Source: Croceimicrobium sp965228705
GTDB taxonomy: Bacteria; Bacteroidota; Bacteroidia; Flavobacteriales; Schleiferiaceae
DNA: 64,000 bases
Direction of reading: 5' to 3'
NCBI RefSeq assembly: GCF_965228705.1
Contig: NZ_OZ245832.1
Coordinates: forward strand, 558,001-622,000
Both the position numbers and the translations under genes were made by a program. How positions within the stretch are numbered: the stretch's first letter is position 1; each line of letters opens with the position of its first letter. The notes beneath the pieces are model-generated. The model was not told where the DNA came from and made no database searches. It worked only from the letters and a program-made list of their open reading frames with translations. Below are positions 35,926-44,162 of the stretch, one piece after another.

Positions 35926-36960
35926 TTAGTCCATGCTGAATTGCTGGAACTCAGTATTCCAAATATGCTCAGTGAAGCCCCTTTTATCATCATCAAAGGC
36001 AGCTATCGAATCCGTGTGGAATTTGCGAATGAGCCTATTGGAAGCTGAAATTAAGCGGATACAGGATTGCTCATTTCCTGCCGCATCGCAACAGTCGGCC
36101 GAAATCCTGGCGAATTCCTGACAGTGATAATCACTCACTTTAAATAGTACACTTTCCCAATTTATATCTGCGCAGCCCGTAGCAGCATAAGAGTAGAAAT
36201 AGGGATAGCCAAGCTTTAGCAATTTGGGCTCAGGGAATTTTTCGAAAGCTTCTACACGATGGTATTGGCCCAATTGGGTATCGTAGAGGTAAAGATCAGC
36301 CCAAATTGAATTTTGGATTTGCCAAATAAGCAGGTCTGGATAGTGGTCCTGATTGATATCTTCTATGGAAAGCTGGTGAAGGATTCCATCAATGGAAAGC
36401 ATTAGTCGGTCATTCTGGTTTTTTAGAATGCGGAGGTATTCCTGCTTATCCTTTTTAAGGAAGGAAAGCTGAAAGGAATCCTCCCTAATAACATAGCTAC
36501 TATCCCATAAGACTTCTGTTTGGGGAAGGACGATTTTAAAACTATCATATCGAAAAACCCTTGCGGCCTCGGGCTTTTGGGAAGTGGGCTTTTCATAATC
36601 ACGCGATATACCTGGGTGCTGATAAAAGCTTCCATAAAAGCGAATGGCTTGCTGGGAATTTTGGAGGGAATCCGGCAAAAGATTTTGCGCTGAGGCCGCT
36701 TCAATAAAAAGACAATTTTCTGCCTGGATTTCTTCATTTTCAGTTTTGGGAAACTTCGTTACTTCCAGCCAATTGGCACAGGCGCAGGCCCAAAAGATAT
36801 AGCTGAGATCCAGACTGTCTTTTTCTTCTTCCAATTGATAGCTGTAGTCCAGAATTGTTATAGGACCTTCTTCCATATTTTTCAAGATATGCCAGCCCAT
36901 CCCGCTTAAAAGCAGTAGAATCACCAAAATTGAAAAGATGCGTTTTCGGCTTATGGCCAT
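35926..36960 (-). CDS. Unknown membrane-anchored protein
   Basis: A 344-residue protein with one N-terminal membrane anchor (residues 8-24) and an exported domain. A CAC cysteine cluster lies near residue 58 and two more pairs (ATGCAD, SADCCDAAG) near the C-terminus. The segment DINQDHYPDLLIW resembles the calcium-loop repeat of FG-GAP/VCBS propellers. I do not recognise the family. It lies between ccmB and the DUF1801 gene on the same strand. Confidence 0.6.
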   Translation of the reverse strand: MAISRKRIFSILVILLLLSGMGWHILKNMEEGPITILDYSYQLEEEKDSLDLSYIFWACACANWLEVTKFPKTENEEIQAENCLFIEAASAQNLLPDSLQNSQQAIRFYGSFYQHPGISRDYEKPTSQKPEAARVFRYDSFKIVLPQTEVLWDSSYVIREDSFQLSFLKKDKQEYLRILKNQNDRLMLSIDGILHQLSIEDINQDHYPDLLIWQIQNSIWADLYLYDTQLGQYHRVEAFEKFPEPKLLKLGYPYFYSYAATGCADINWESVLFKVSDYHCQEFARISADCCDAAGNEQSCIRLISASNRLIRKFHTDSIAAFDDDKRGFTEHIWNTEFQQFSMD

Positions 36961-36965
36961 GAATT

Positions 36966-37319
36966 TTAAGCTTTGGCTTTACTTTGATTTTCCTTCAGGC
37001 GAAAGCGGATAATACTTGCTATTAAATCCAGAGGTAGCTCTTGATCCAAAGGAAATTGAACCGATCCTTTACCTTGTTTGTAGGAGGATAGCTCTTTTTC
37101 GAAAGCGGCATGTCCACTGGGGGTAGCGTATAGTCCAATATGCTTTTTATAGCCGGCAAAATAAATAAGCGGCTTACCAAAAGTTTTGTAGGCGGGCATG
37201 CCATAGGCGATTTTTTCCTCGGCCTGCGCTGCTTCTTTCAAGATCAAATTGCGGATTTGATGCAGCCGCTCCTGTACCTCGGCGGGAAAAGCGGCAATGT
37301 ATTCTTCCACTGCATTCAT
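36966..37319 (-). CDS. DUF1801 (YdhG-like) protein
   Basis: A 117-residue soluble protein of the DUF1801 type: AAFPAEVQERLHQIRNLILKEA at the start, then EKIAYGMPAYK, GKPLIYFAGYKKHIGLYATP and a C-terminal FPLDQELPLDLI. The family is widespread and its function unknown. The next gene begins six bases after its stop. Confidence 0.85.
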   Translation of the reverse strand: MNAVEEYIAAFPAEVQERLHQIRNLILKEAAQAEEKIAYGMPAYKTFGKPLIYFAGYKKHIGLYATPSGHAAFEKELSSYKQGKGSVQFPLDQELPLDLIASIIRFRLKENQSKAKA

Positions 37320-37346
37320 AGGCCTAATTTAGGGGAAGGCCCGGAT

Positions 37347-38234
37347 TTAGGATTCAATCACCCGGAAATATTCGTGGTGAAAGATTTTGAAATATTCCTC
37401 GGCCTTAAAGTCTTCGTAATAAGGAAGGAATTTGCGCAGGTTACGCTTCACATTCTCAGGGTAGGCGCGTAAATAGGCCATTTTGCTTTGGGCTTGGGCC
37501 TGAATGTCGATTTGCACATTGGGAGCGGGCATGCCTTCTATGCCGTACATTTCATTGGCAATCTCACTGGGATTGGGATAGCCGTATTTTTCCATTTTCG
37601 CTTTAAGCCAGGTATCCACGATTTCACGTTCCATATGATCGGTAAAAACGGATTGGTAGATGCGCTGGCAATCTAATTTTCCGGCCTGGAAGAGATCGAG
37701 CACCAATTGACTGATATAAATATGCTCCGGATGTCCATAGCCACCTTTTACATTGTCTAAGGTGAAAATGGCGCTGGGTTTAAATTCATTAACCTTTTGG
37801 ATCAGGGCCGCCGTAATTTTCTCCTGGTAAAACTGAGGGGCGATTTCCGCGTAGGGAAGAGGCAGATAGGGATTTTGCATAGTATCTAATCCCTTGCGAT
37901 AGATTCCATCGTCCACAATAGGCAGATTGCCGGCACAGATAATAGAAGCGGCATTTTCCTTCTTCCCAGGCATTAAATGGATTTGAAAACTCATTTGCTG
38001 GATGGTCCAGCCGGCAGCAGTGAGCTTGGCGATGGTTCCCGACATGGCGCAATCATCATCGTCGTGAGCCACAATAATAAGGGCCTTTTTATGGCTTTCC
38101 TGGGCCAGAAATTGATCTTCGGGAAATTGCTCGGTAGCGGCAAAGTTTTGCAGTTCTTCGAGACTGGGCTTGTGAGAGCAAGCGCTAAATAGCAGGGCTA
38201 GGCTAAGCAAGCCTAAGGATTGGATGTTTGACAT
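37347..38234 (-). CDS. PIG-L family deacetylase, lipoprotein
   Basis: A 295-residue protein with a lipoprotein signal (LFSAC at residues 15-19) and the PIG-L/LmbE fold: the zinc motif is AHDDDDCAMSG, a variant of AHPDD, and the third ligand is in GGYGHPEHI. Family members remove N-acetyl groups from GlcNAc-containing substrates. The substrate and envelope location are inferred. A terminator separates it from the glutathione peroxidase gene. Confidence 0.8.
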   Translation of the reverse strand: MSNIQSLGLLSLALLFSACSHKPSLEELQNFAATEQFPEDQFLAQESHKKALIIVAHDDDDCAMSGTIAKLTAAGWTIQQMSFQIHLMPGKKENAASIICAGNLPIVDDGIYRKGLDTMQNPYLPLPYAEIAPQFYQEKITAALIQKVNEFKPSAIFTLDNVKGGYGHPEHIYISQLVLDLFQAGKLDCQRIYQSVFTDHMEREIVDTWLKAKMEKYGYPNPSEIANEMYGIEGMPAPNVQIDIQAQAQSKMAYLRAYPENVKRNLRKFLPYYEDFKAEEYFKIFHHEYFRVIES

Positions 38235-38292
38235 TAGCGAGGTTTAGTAAAATCAATAACGCCTTAAAGTTCAAATCGATATGAAGGTCCAT

Positions 38293-38319
38293 AAAAAAAG
38301 CCTCTGAAGAGAGGCTTTT
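38293..38319 (-). terminator. Intrinsic terminator after the glutathione peroxidase gene
   Basis: AAAAGCCTCT (38296-38305) and AGAGGCTTTT (38310-38319) form a perfect 10-base stem with a four-base loop; on the minus strand it is followed by a run of seven T. Confidence 0.9.
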
Positions 38320-38341
38320 GAATTTTGTTTGGAATCGAAAT

Positions 38342-38950
38342 TTATTTACCCATGGCAAAGGCCACAATTTCTTCATCCAGGGGATTGGTGCGACTGCCAT
38401 GATGGGCAATCCACTTTCCATTTTCATCGATTAAAAATTTATTGAAGTTCCAGCTCACCCTGGCATCATCCACGCCATTTAGTTCCTTGTCGGTTAGCCA
38501 ATGGTAGATGGGTGCTTGCTCATCGCCTTTCACATCAATTTTATCCATCATGGGGAAGCTCACACCATAGTTCTTCTGGCAGAAACTAGCGATCTCCTCA
38601 TTGGTGCCCGGCTCTTGCTTTCCAAACTGATTGCAAGGGAAACCAATAATGGTGAATTTCTCACCGCCATGCTTTTCGTATAAGGCTTGTAGATCTTCGT
38701 ATTGCGGGGTAAAACCACATTTACTAGCGGTATTTACAATCAATACTCTTTTCCCTTTTAATTGGGAAAAACTGAATTGCTCACCATTGAGATCGGTCAC
38801 CGTAAAATCGTAGAAGGAGGGACTTTCAGCTTCTACCTTATTGCTAGCCTCATTTAAAGCCAGTTTTTCACTTTTAAGAGCCGTCTCGCTATTCTGATTA
38901 CAACTAGCCAATAAGCCGAGAGCGAGGAAGGACAGGAGGATGCGTTTCAT
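38342..38950 (-). CDS. Glutathione peroxidase family protein, lipoprotein
   Basis: A 202-residue protein with a lipoprotein signal (LLASC at residues 13-17) and a thioredoxin-fold peroxidase domain: the peroxidatic Cys78 in NTASKCGFT replaces selenocysteine, FPCNQFGKQEPG carries the second Cys and Gln, and WNFNKFL the Trp. Such Cys enzymes usually use thioredoxin rather than glutathione. Its location in the envelope is inferred. It marks the left border of the accessory island. Confidence 0.9.
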   Translation of the reverse strand: MKRILLSFLALGLLASCNQNSETALKSEKLALNEASNKVEAESPSFYDFTVTDLNGEQFSFSQLKGKRVLIVNTASKCGFTPQYEDLQALYEKHGGEKFTIIGFPCNQFGKQEPGTNEEIASFCQKNYGVSFPMMDKIDVKGDEQAPIYHWLTDKELNGVDDARVSWNFNKFLIDENGKWIAHHGSRTNPLDEEIVAFAMGK

Positions 38951-39285
38951 GGAAATATGTTTTGGGAAATAACCTGCTAAAGGTAGGAAAGGTTCGGCTT
39001 TAATGAGAGGTATGGAGTAGTTGGTAGCTGGTAGTTTGTGTGATGCCGCTTAATGGGGCTATGTTAATCAGGAAGGAGCTTCTATAATTCCCTTTGTAAA
39101 TCATCTGCGGATTTATTGAGAGAAGATGGGATTGGGGATTAGGGGTTTAAGTGGAAAGAAAAGTATATTTTTAAGGGAGTTTAGGTCTGGATATAATCGC
39201 AATTGAATCTTCTGTATTTCCTTTGGTCGGATGTTTTTATTTCTGGATTTAAAGTCGATAATAAACTAGTTGAAAACATATTAAA
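38951..39285. other. Intergenic stretch, left border of the island
   Basis: A 335-base gap between the glutathione peroxidase gene and the first island gene. The part at 39,157-39,254 is a diverged copy of 40,649-40,746. On the minus strand TACCTTTA, about 25-35 bases before the peroxidase ATG, is a weak -7 box. No ORF or RNA gene was recognised. Confidence 0.6.
39157..39254 (+). repeat. Diverged direct repeat, copy 1
   Basis: About 98 bases that align with 40,649-40,746 with hardly any gaps (constant offset of 1492, briefly 1494). Shared blocks include GGGAG, TTGAATCT, GGAT and CTGGA-TTAA. It ends 31 bases before the ATG at 39,286. Confidence 0.6.
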
Positions 39286-40098
39286 ATGAAGAAAATATTA
39301 ATCATCTTATCAATTTCCTTTCTTGTAACATCTGTAACTGCAAAACATACACAAGGCATCCCGAGCCCAAATGAACTTCAGATAATTACTGACTCGATTC
39401 AAAATAGAATTTCTTTAATTGAAAAAAGTAGTAGTGAAATAGTAGAAAGAGTCGAGAGAATTGAACGGACAGAGAATAACTACGTAGGTATGATTGTTTC
39501 GCTCATTTCTGTTCTCGTTGCTCTTGGACTGCTTATTATTACTGCAAGGAATAATATTAGAACAAGAAATATTCTAGAAACTCAGATTGAAGAACAAAAA
39601 GCGGTTAATCGCGCTCAATTAAGACCGGTTCTTCATGCATATAGGACTGGGTGGAAGGAAAAAACAGGATTAATTCTTATAAACTATGGCCAAGGTCCTG
39701 CTGCGATTAATGAAATCTACTTTGAAAGAAATGGAACGAAAGCTAAATCTATATCTGAGTTAATAAACCTAAAAGCAATCGATGAGGATATTTGGTGGGA
39801 CGATAAATGGACCTTCACTCAAAATGAATATTTCTTACACTCTCAGCAAAAGGAGCCATTGTATATGTTGACTAAAGAACAATTGATAAAGAAATATCGA
39901 AAATCTGAGAAAGAATCTGAAAGAATTATCAAACAGGTTCGAGCCCAGAGAAAGGATATTGTGTTGGTAATTAAATATTCAAGCTTGATAGATTATGATA
40001 ATCAAGATGGAGGTCAGGAGTATGTTTATGAAATGGCTTTAGATGTAAAGAAAAAAGGAAATGAGTCGCTAACACCCACAACAAAAAATGTGGGTTGA
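39286..40098 (+). CDS. Unknown membrane protein
   Basis: A 270-residue protein with a signal-like N-terminus (residues 1-19, TSVTAK), a short helical/coiled region rich in Glu/Arg (residues 40-65), one membrane helix at about 68-86, and a soluble C-terminal domain (RAQLRPVLHAYR, then LILINYGQGPAAINEIYF) of the kind seen in many membrane-tethered Bacteroidota proteins. The function is not known. First gene of the plus-strand island; base composition is visibly more AT-rich than the genes before it. Confidence 0.65.
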   Translation: MKKILIILSISFLVTSVTAKHTQGIPSPNELQIITDSIQNRISLIEKSSSEIVERVERIERTENNYVGMIVSLISVLVALGLLIITARNNIRTRNILETQIEEQKAVNRAQLRPVLHAYRTGWKEKTGLILINYGQGPAAINEIYFERNGTKAKSISELINLKAIDEDIWWDDKWTFTQNEYFLHSQQKEPLYMLTKEQLIKKYRKSEKESERIIKQVRAQRKDIVLVIKYSSLIDYDNQDGGQEYVYEMALDVKKKGNESLTPTTKNVG

Positions 40099-40134
40099 CT
40101 GCCTAAAAAAAAATGACTTTACAACTGAATGACA

Positions 40135-40219
40135 TTTGATCAATCGGACAAAGTTTCGGTTTTATAAACCGGCAATGAATATTGCTAAGACCCATACAAC
40201 TGAACAAAAACCGATCAAA
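40135..40219. repeat. Branched inverted-repeat element
   Basis: An outer stem TTTGATC-CGG (40,135-40,147, with a three-base AAT bulge) pairs with CCGATCAAA (40,211-40,219). Inside lie two adjoining hairpins: CGGTTT/AAACCG (40,157-40,171) and GCAAT/ATTGC (40,172-40,185). It starts 37 bases after a stop codon. It could be a structured RNA or a folded recombination site; no T run follows. Confidence 0.45.
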
Positions 40220-40387
40220 ACCTATATCCTTTCACATTAAAACCAAATGATTTCCCCAAGATCAGATTGGCGACGAAGTCATTCGAGTTTTTAGATCCAA
40301 GAATAGAGTCACTTCATCAATACCATCAAGATCATATAACCCAAACCTCCCTTAGCCCCAGAAAAATAAGCAGAATTTTTTTTTGAC

Positions 40388-40475
40388 TATGCTAATCTTC
40401 CCTCCCAAACATGCTGATGATTCGACTCAAACATGCTGATGTTTGCCTTCATTCATGCGGATGTTTGGATTAAAA
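40388..40475. repeat. Four tandem 22-bp repeats with palindromic core
   Basis: Units start at 40,388, 40,410, 40,432 and 40,454, exactly 22 bases apart. The core is CATGCTGATG; the first unit is degenerate (TATGCTAATC) and the last reads CATGCGGATG. The third is part of a perfect dyad, CAAACAT-GCTG-ATGTTTG. A two-turn period and dyad symmetry suggest a protein-binding array. Confidence 0.65.
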
Positions 40476-40648
40476 CCTAAGCTCTTGCTTGTCTGGAAGA
40501 GGAGGGGAAGCTTGTTTTTAGGAGGCTTCCGAGCCGGAGATGGACGGCCAATATTCATTTATTGAATGCAGCAAGGAACTGGCGATTGAGGGCCTCGGTT
40601 TGGCTTTATTAGGATATTTTGCTTTTTGAGGCCGGGGAATGTGATGGG

Positions 40649-40746
40649 ATAAAAATGTAATTTTAGGGGAGCTAAAACCTGAATTTAATCACAATCTTGA
40701 ATCTGCTTTTTTCTTAGATAGGATCTTGTTGTTGCTGGAATTAAGG
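40649..40746 (+). repeat. Diverged direct repeat, copy 2
   Basis: Partner of 39,157-39,254. It ends 38 bases before the ATG at 40,785, nearly the same distance as copy 1 from its gene, so the two genes share an upstream region although the proteins differ. Confidence 0.6.
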
Positions 40747-40784
40747 TTAGGAGATAAGGAGGTTAGCGCACATTTGACAAAGAA

Positions 40785-41243
40785 ATGACTGACAAAGAAA
40801 GAGCCAAACTAAAAGACGAGATTTTAAACCGACTTCAAGGAAGTGAAAAAGACTGTGAGAAACTGTCCAGAGAAATGGATTCTGACTTCGATTTTATTTG
40901 GACTTTAACGGAAGAAATGAACTTTGAAGGTCATTTAATGACTCGTGATTATAGCACCAAAAATGGACCAGGAAAAGCAGTTCAATTGACGCCGAAAGGT
41001 AGAACGTTTGCCAAGACTTCATCCTACTCATTTTTATTAGAATCTGAGAAATCAACCCTGAAATCAAGACAGAGGAGTAAGATTACTCTTACTGTGATTA
41101 GTATTGGATTAAGCATCATTTTTGGTTTGTCAACTGCTATTCTCGGCTGGTTGACCTTTTCTCGAGACCAAACGATTAATAAACAACAGACAGAAATTCA
41201 TAAACTTGAGAGTCAAATAGATTCATTGAAAAAGGTATTATGA
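40785..41243 (+). CDS. Predicted membrane-anchored winged-helix protein
   Basis: A 152-residue protein. Residues 1-75 look like a winged-helix DNA-binding domain: helices over EILNRLQGSEKDCEKL and IWTLTEEMNFEG, then a wing (HLMTRDYSTKNGPG) and LTPKGRTFA. One membrane helix lies around residues 103-124 and a short coiled coil (QQTEIHKLESQIDSLKK) ends the protein. The DNA-binding call is from pattern, not from a recognised family. Confidence 0.6.
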   Translation: MTDKERAKLKDEILNRLQGSEKDCEKLSREMDSDFDFIWTLTEEMNFEGHLMTRDYSTKNGPGKAVQLTPKGRTFAKTSSYSFLLESEKSTLKSRQRSKITLTVISIGLSIIFGLSTAILGWLTFSRDQTINKQQTEIHKLESQIDSLKKVL

Positions 41244-41276
41244 AACGAGAGCTAGCAACAAATAAGGTCAAGCCGA

Positions 41277-41298
41277 CTTTAATCCCGCTGCGGTAAAG
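41277..41298. repeat. Bulged inverted repeat after a stop codon
   Basis: CTTTA, a three-base bulge ATC, CCG-CTG-CGG, then TAAAG: an eight-pair stem interrupted by a bulge on one side, 33 bases after the stop of the previous gene. Confidence 0.35.
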
Positions 41299-41338
41299 GT
41301 TTCAGTGGCGATAGATACCTTCCTTTTTCCACTAAACC

Positions 41339-41360
41339 ATAGACAAAACCCTTTGTCTAT
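41339..41360. repeat. Perfect 9-bp inverted repeat before an ORF
   Basis: ATAGACAAA and TTTGTCTAT around the loop ACCC, 29 bases before the ATG at 41,390. There is no T run, so it could be an operator or an mRNA hairpin rather than a terminator. Confidence 0.5.
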
Positions 41361-41389
41361 CTTAAAACTTGGGTACTGAATAAGAGAAT

Positions 41390-41812
41390 ATGAAATTCCT
41401 GACCATCATCCTATTGCTTCTCACTTGTAAATGGGTCGACATACAGCCCACAGACCTGGAAGTTAAGTACGTAGAAGGCGCAATGATGGGCGATTTTGAA
41501 AAACTGGAATTTACCGGCATTTGTGGTGGGACGGAAGCTATTGAAGCTCATTTTGACCAAATCCAGTATTGCAAAAAACTCCACCAACTAAAAATAAAAG
41601 GTAGGATTACAAGCAATTATGGTGAACCCTATCCCTACATGAGCTTTGTTACAGGAAAGGAACAGTGGAATAAAATAATTCGCAATTCTGAAATTTTGAC
41701 TTCCGATTCCACCGGAACTTTTGATTTAAGCATCGACTATAAAAAGGGAGATGAGCTTTTCATTTATGGAGTGGGAACTTATATTTTGAGGACTAGAATA
41801 ATAGGGAAATAA
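41390..41812 (+). CDS. Unknown exported protein with a carboxypeptidase-regulatory-like end
   Basis: A 140-residue protein with a hydrophobic start (FLTIILLLLTC) that may be a lipoprotein signal, though Lys follows the Cys. The middle has two Cys (GICGG, QYCKK). The part LKIKGRITS ... SDSTGTFDLSIDYKKGDELFIYGVG resembles the carboxypeptidase-regulatory-like beta-sandwich common in Bacteroidota surface proteins. The function is not known. Confidence 0.55.
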   Translation: MKFLTIILLLLTCKWVDIQPTDLEVKYVEGAMMGDFEKLEFTGICGGTEAIEAHFDQIQYCKKLHQLKIKGRITSNYGEPYPYMSFVTGKEQWNKIIRNSEILTSDSTGTFDLSIDYKKGDELFIYGVGTYILRTRIIGK

Positions 41813-41843
41813 AAGCGGACTTCGATAAGTAGAAAGTTGCTTC

Positions 41844-41908
41844 GAATTGAAAATCAGTGCAGCAATACCGCCACAAAGTCATTTGTAAACCGTTGGTGTT
41901 ATTATGAA
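41844..41908 (+). repeat. Shared upstream leader, copy 1
   Basis: Begins with GAATTGAAAATCAGT, then CAG and ACCGCCACAAAGT; the same block with few changes precedes the gene at 48,399. It ends at the ATG at 41,909. Confidence 0.5.
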
Positions 41909-42781
41909 ATGAAAGTATTTCTATCCATATTGACTCTATTTATTCTGTTTTGCTGCACCAATCCTGAGAGTCAGCAAATGAATGATAGCCAGCAAGAAAT
42001 TGTCGATTCCACGCAAGACACTTTCACGGTGAATGGTTTATGGGCAATGCCGAATTATGTTGATTCTGTCTTGGCTTACAAAAGCATCTCAAAATTTAGA
42101 AAACAATGGCCAGCTTGGTTTGCCATCCTTATTGAGATAGACAAGGACACATTAAGGTCATATGGTTCCATTATAAACATCGAGGCACCATATATGCCTA
42201 AAAGCGATACCCTGCAGGTATTTGAGAAAACCCTTACAGGTCAATGGATATTAACTCTAAACGAGAAGACTAAAAAACTGGAATTAAGAAATTCAGATTC
42301 CAAAAGGGAAGACAAGGATACTAATGTTTATGTTTTTGAAAAACGACCTGACCTGAGTTTTTTACTAGACACTCCCAATCCCGCACACTATACAAGTATA
42401 AGTTTCACAAGCTACTTCCATGACCAGTTATTTGCAGGGACTTACGAGTTAATTGGTACCAACCAGCAAGTTACCCTTAGTTCCAATGGCCAGATCAAAG
42501 GGTTTCAAGACTTTCACAAGTACACTGTCGACAACTACTTTGGAACCCTTCATCCCTACAATAGCCTGGATAATATTATTTTCAAACGAGAGCTTCCTGA
42601 AAACTCGAATGAGATTGATTGGGAATTATTTAAATGGGAGTTTCATGGAGACACGCTTATATTGACTCAGTTTTATTGGGAAATATTAAAGAATAAGGGA
42701 AGAGAGCTAAGAAGTGAAAATTGGAAACTAAGTGGCGAACAAATAAAAATGATAAGAAAATTGAAACTGGACAAGCAATAG
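41909..42781 (+). CDS. Unknown lipoprotein
   Basis: A 290-residue lipoprotein starting at the ATG of MKVFLSILTLFILFCC; an upstream in-frame ATG (41,837) lies in the shared leader and was rejected. A Ser/Gln/Asp-rich linker is followed by a domain with LWAMPNYVDSVLAYKS and, near the end, a lipocalin- or META-like closing set of strands (TYELIGTNQQVTLSSNGQI, WELFKWEFHGDTLILTQF). The closing block suggests a small-molecule binding beta-barrel; the function is unknown. Confidence 0.6.
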   Translation: MKVFLSILTLFILFCCTNPESQQMNDSQQEIVDSTQDTFTVNGLWAMPNYVDSVLAYKSISKFRKQWPAWFAILIEIDKDTLRSYGSIINIEAPYMPKSDTLQVFEKTLTGQWILTLNEKTKKLELRNSDSKREDKDTNVYVFEKRPDLSFLLDTPNPAHYTSISFTSYFHDQLFAGTYELIGTNQQVTLSSNGQIKGFQDFHKYTVDNYFGTLHPYNSLDNIIFKRELPENSNEIDWELFKWEFHGDTLILTQFYWEILKNKGRELRSENWKLSGEQIKMIRKLKLDKQ

Positions 42782-42857
42782 CTTTCAGTGATACTGCCTT
42801 ATGGAACAAGTATCATATTTAAACCCCTAGCTCTCCTTAAAACCTCAATAAGCGACA

Positions 42858-44114
42858 TTGATAAAGCCAACAGATACACTAGAAAGAATAGGCTCTCTGG
42901 ATTTTTTAAGGGGAATAGCCGTACTGGGAATTTTATTCATAAACATTGAAAACTTTGCTTATCCAGACTCTTGGAGTCCCTGGAGCTATGGTTTTAAATG
43001 CTCGCTTGATCACACTACCCGGTTTTGGGTTTATTTTCTAAGTCAGGGTAAATTCTATGCAATGTTCGCCCTGCTATTTGGGGTAGGCTTTTATATTTTC
43101 TTGGAGCGACTGCAAAAAAAGGGACTGGGCTTGAAAGCGGCTGATCTATACGCTCGAAGGATGTTATGGCTTTTTGTAATTGGCATAGCACATGCCTATT
43201 TAATCTGGGATGGAGACATTTTATATCATTATGCCATTTGTGGACTGTTATTATTGCCTTTTAGATCGATAAAGAGCCCATATCTTGTTTTGGTGATAGC
43301 CTTGCTTTGCACCCTATTGCTGGTTCGTTCCTGCGAGCAAAGCCAAAGAAGGCTGGGCTGGCAGCAGGCAAATGATACTGCTCTTAAGATTCCTGAAGAC
43401 CAAAGAACGGAAGCAGATACTAAGGCCATATCATTTTGGAATGAAGTTACCAGTCCTCAAATGCCGGATATCTCTTTGCAGCAAATTCCGAAATCAACTT
43501 ATTGGATCGGCCTTAAGGAAAGCTATAAGCATATTAGTGCCCATAAAGGGATGCTCTACTATCAGGGTTTGCTTTTCTCAACTCTGATCCTCATGATAGT
43601 CGGGATCATTTTTTACCGTTCTGGAATTTTTAGTGATTACCGGCTTTGGAAACATTATTGGCTAATTAGCTTTGCGGTGCTGGCTTTGGCTTTGGGAATC
43701 AATTACCTCCGCTATTACCATTGGACCTATCTGGAGCATAAACCTATCTTAAGTGTCTATAAAGCTTGGCTATTCACTTTTCCGAGGGAACTGCTGGGGA
43801 TTGGCTATGTGCTGCTTCCCAATGGATTGTATCAAAAGTATTGTAAATCCTTTCGGTTCAAGCTTATTTCAAATGTGGGTCGGACAGCTCTTAGCAATTA
43901 CATATTTCAAAATGTCCTACTGGGCTTTGTTTTCTATGGTTACGGATTGGCGTATTTTAATCGACTTTCAAGGTTCGACTTATTAGGGATCGTCTTTATC
44001 ATCTGGATTTTACAGTTGGTTTTAAGTTCCTTTTGGTTAAGGAAGTTTCAACAAGGTCCTTTGGAGTGGGTCTGGAGAAAATTAACCTATGGCAATTTTG
44101 ATAGATCAAATTAA
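42858..44114 (+). CDS. DUF418 (YeiB-like) membrane protein
   Basis: A 418-residue membrane protein of the DUF418 family: the start ERIGSLDFLRGIAVLGILFINIENF is typical, and about ten hydrophobic segments follow, ending with the DUF418 domain (VGRTALSNYIFQNV and GPLEWVWRKLTYG). No ATG fits, so translation probably starts at the TTG at 42,858. DUF418 proteins are membrane transport or acyltransferase-3-like proteins of unknown role. The gene stands alone. Confidence 0.85.
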   Translation: MIKPTDTLERIGSLDFLRGIAVLGILFINIENFAYPDSWSPWSYGFKCSLDHTTRFWVYFLSQGKFYAMFALLFGVGFYIFLERLQKKGLGLKAADLYARRMLWLFVIGIAHAYLIWDGDILYHYAICGLLLLPFRSIKSPYLVLVIALLCTLLLVRSCEQSQRRLGWQQANDTALKIPEDQRTEADTKAISFWNEVTSPQMPDISLQQIPKSTYWIGLKESYKHISAHKGMLYYQGLLFSTLILMIVGIIFYRSGIFSDYRLWKHYWLISFAVLALALGINYLRYYHWTYLEHKPILSVYKAWLFTFPRELLGIGYVLLPNGLYQKYCKSFRFKLISNVGRTALSNYIFQNVLLGFVFYGYGLAYFNRLSRFDLLGIVFIIWILQLVLSSFWLRKFQQGPLEWVWRKLTYGNFDRSN

Positions 44115-44162
44115 AAGGAGGAGAAGCGATATTAAGAACAGCTTTGCTGCAGGCTGAAAAAG

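Larger units (their letters stand above)
40099..40784. other. 686-base intergenic stretch rich in repeats
   Basis: It holds a folded element (40,135-40,219), a 22-base tandem repeat (40,388-40,475) and the second copy of a 98-base direct repeat (40,649-40,746). No ORF of convincing length was found on either strand, and no match to a known RNA family was recognised. Confidence 0.7.

Noticed and set aside
40388..40475. CRISPR array
   Set aside because: The repeats are only about 10 bases conserved in 22-base units, palindromic, with no unique spacers and no cas genes.
41837..41908. N-terminal extension MLRIENQCSN of the lipoprotein at 41,909
   Set aside because: The extension coincides with the shared non-coding leader also found at 48,332; MKVFLSIL is a complete lipoprotein signal start.
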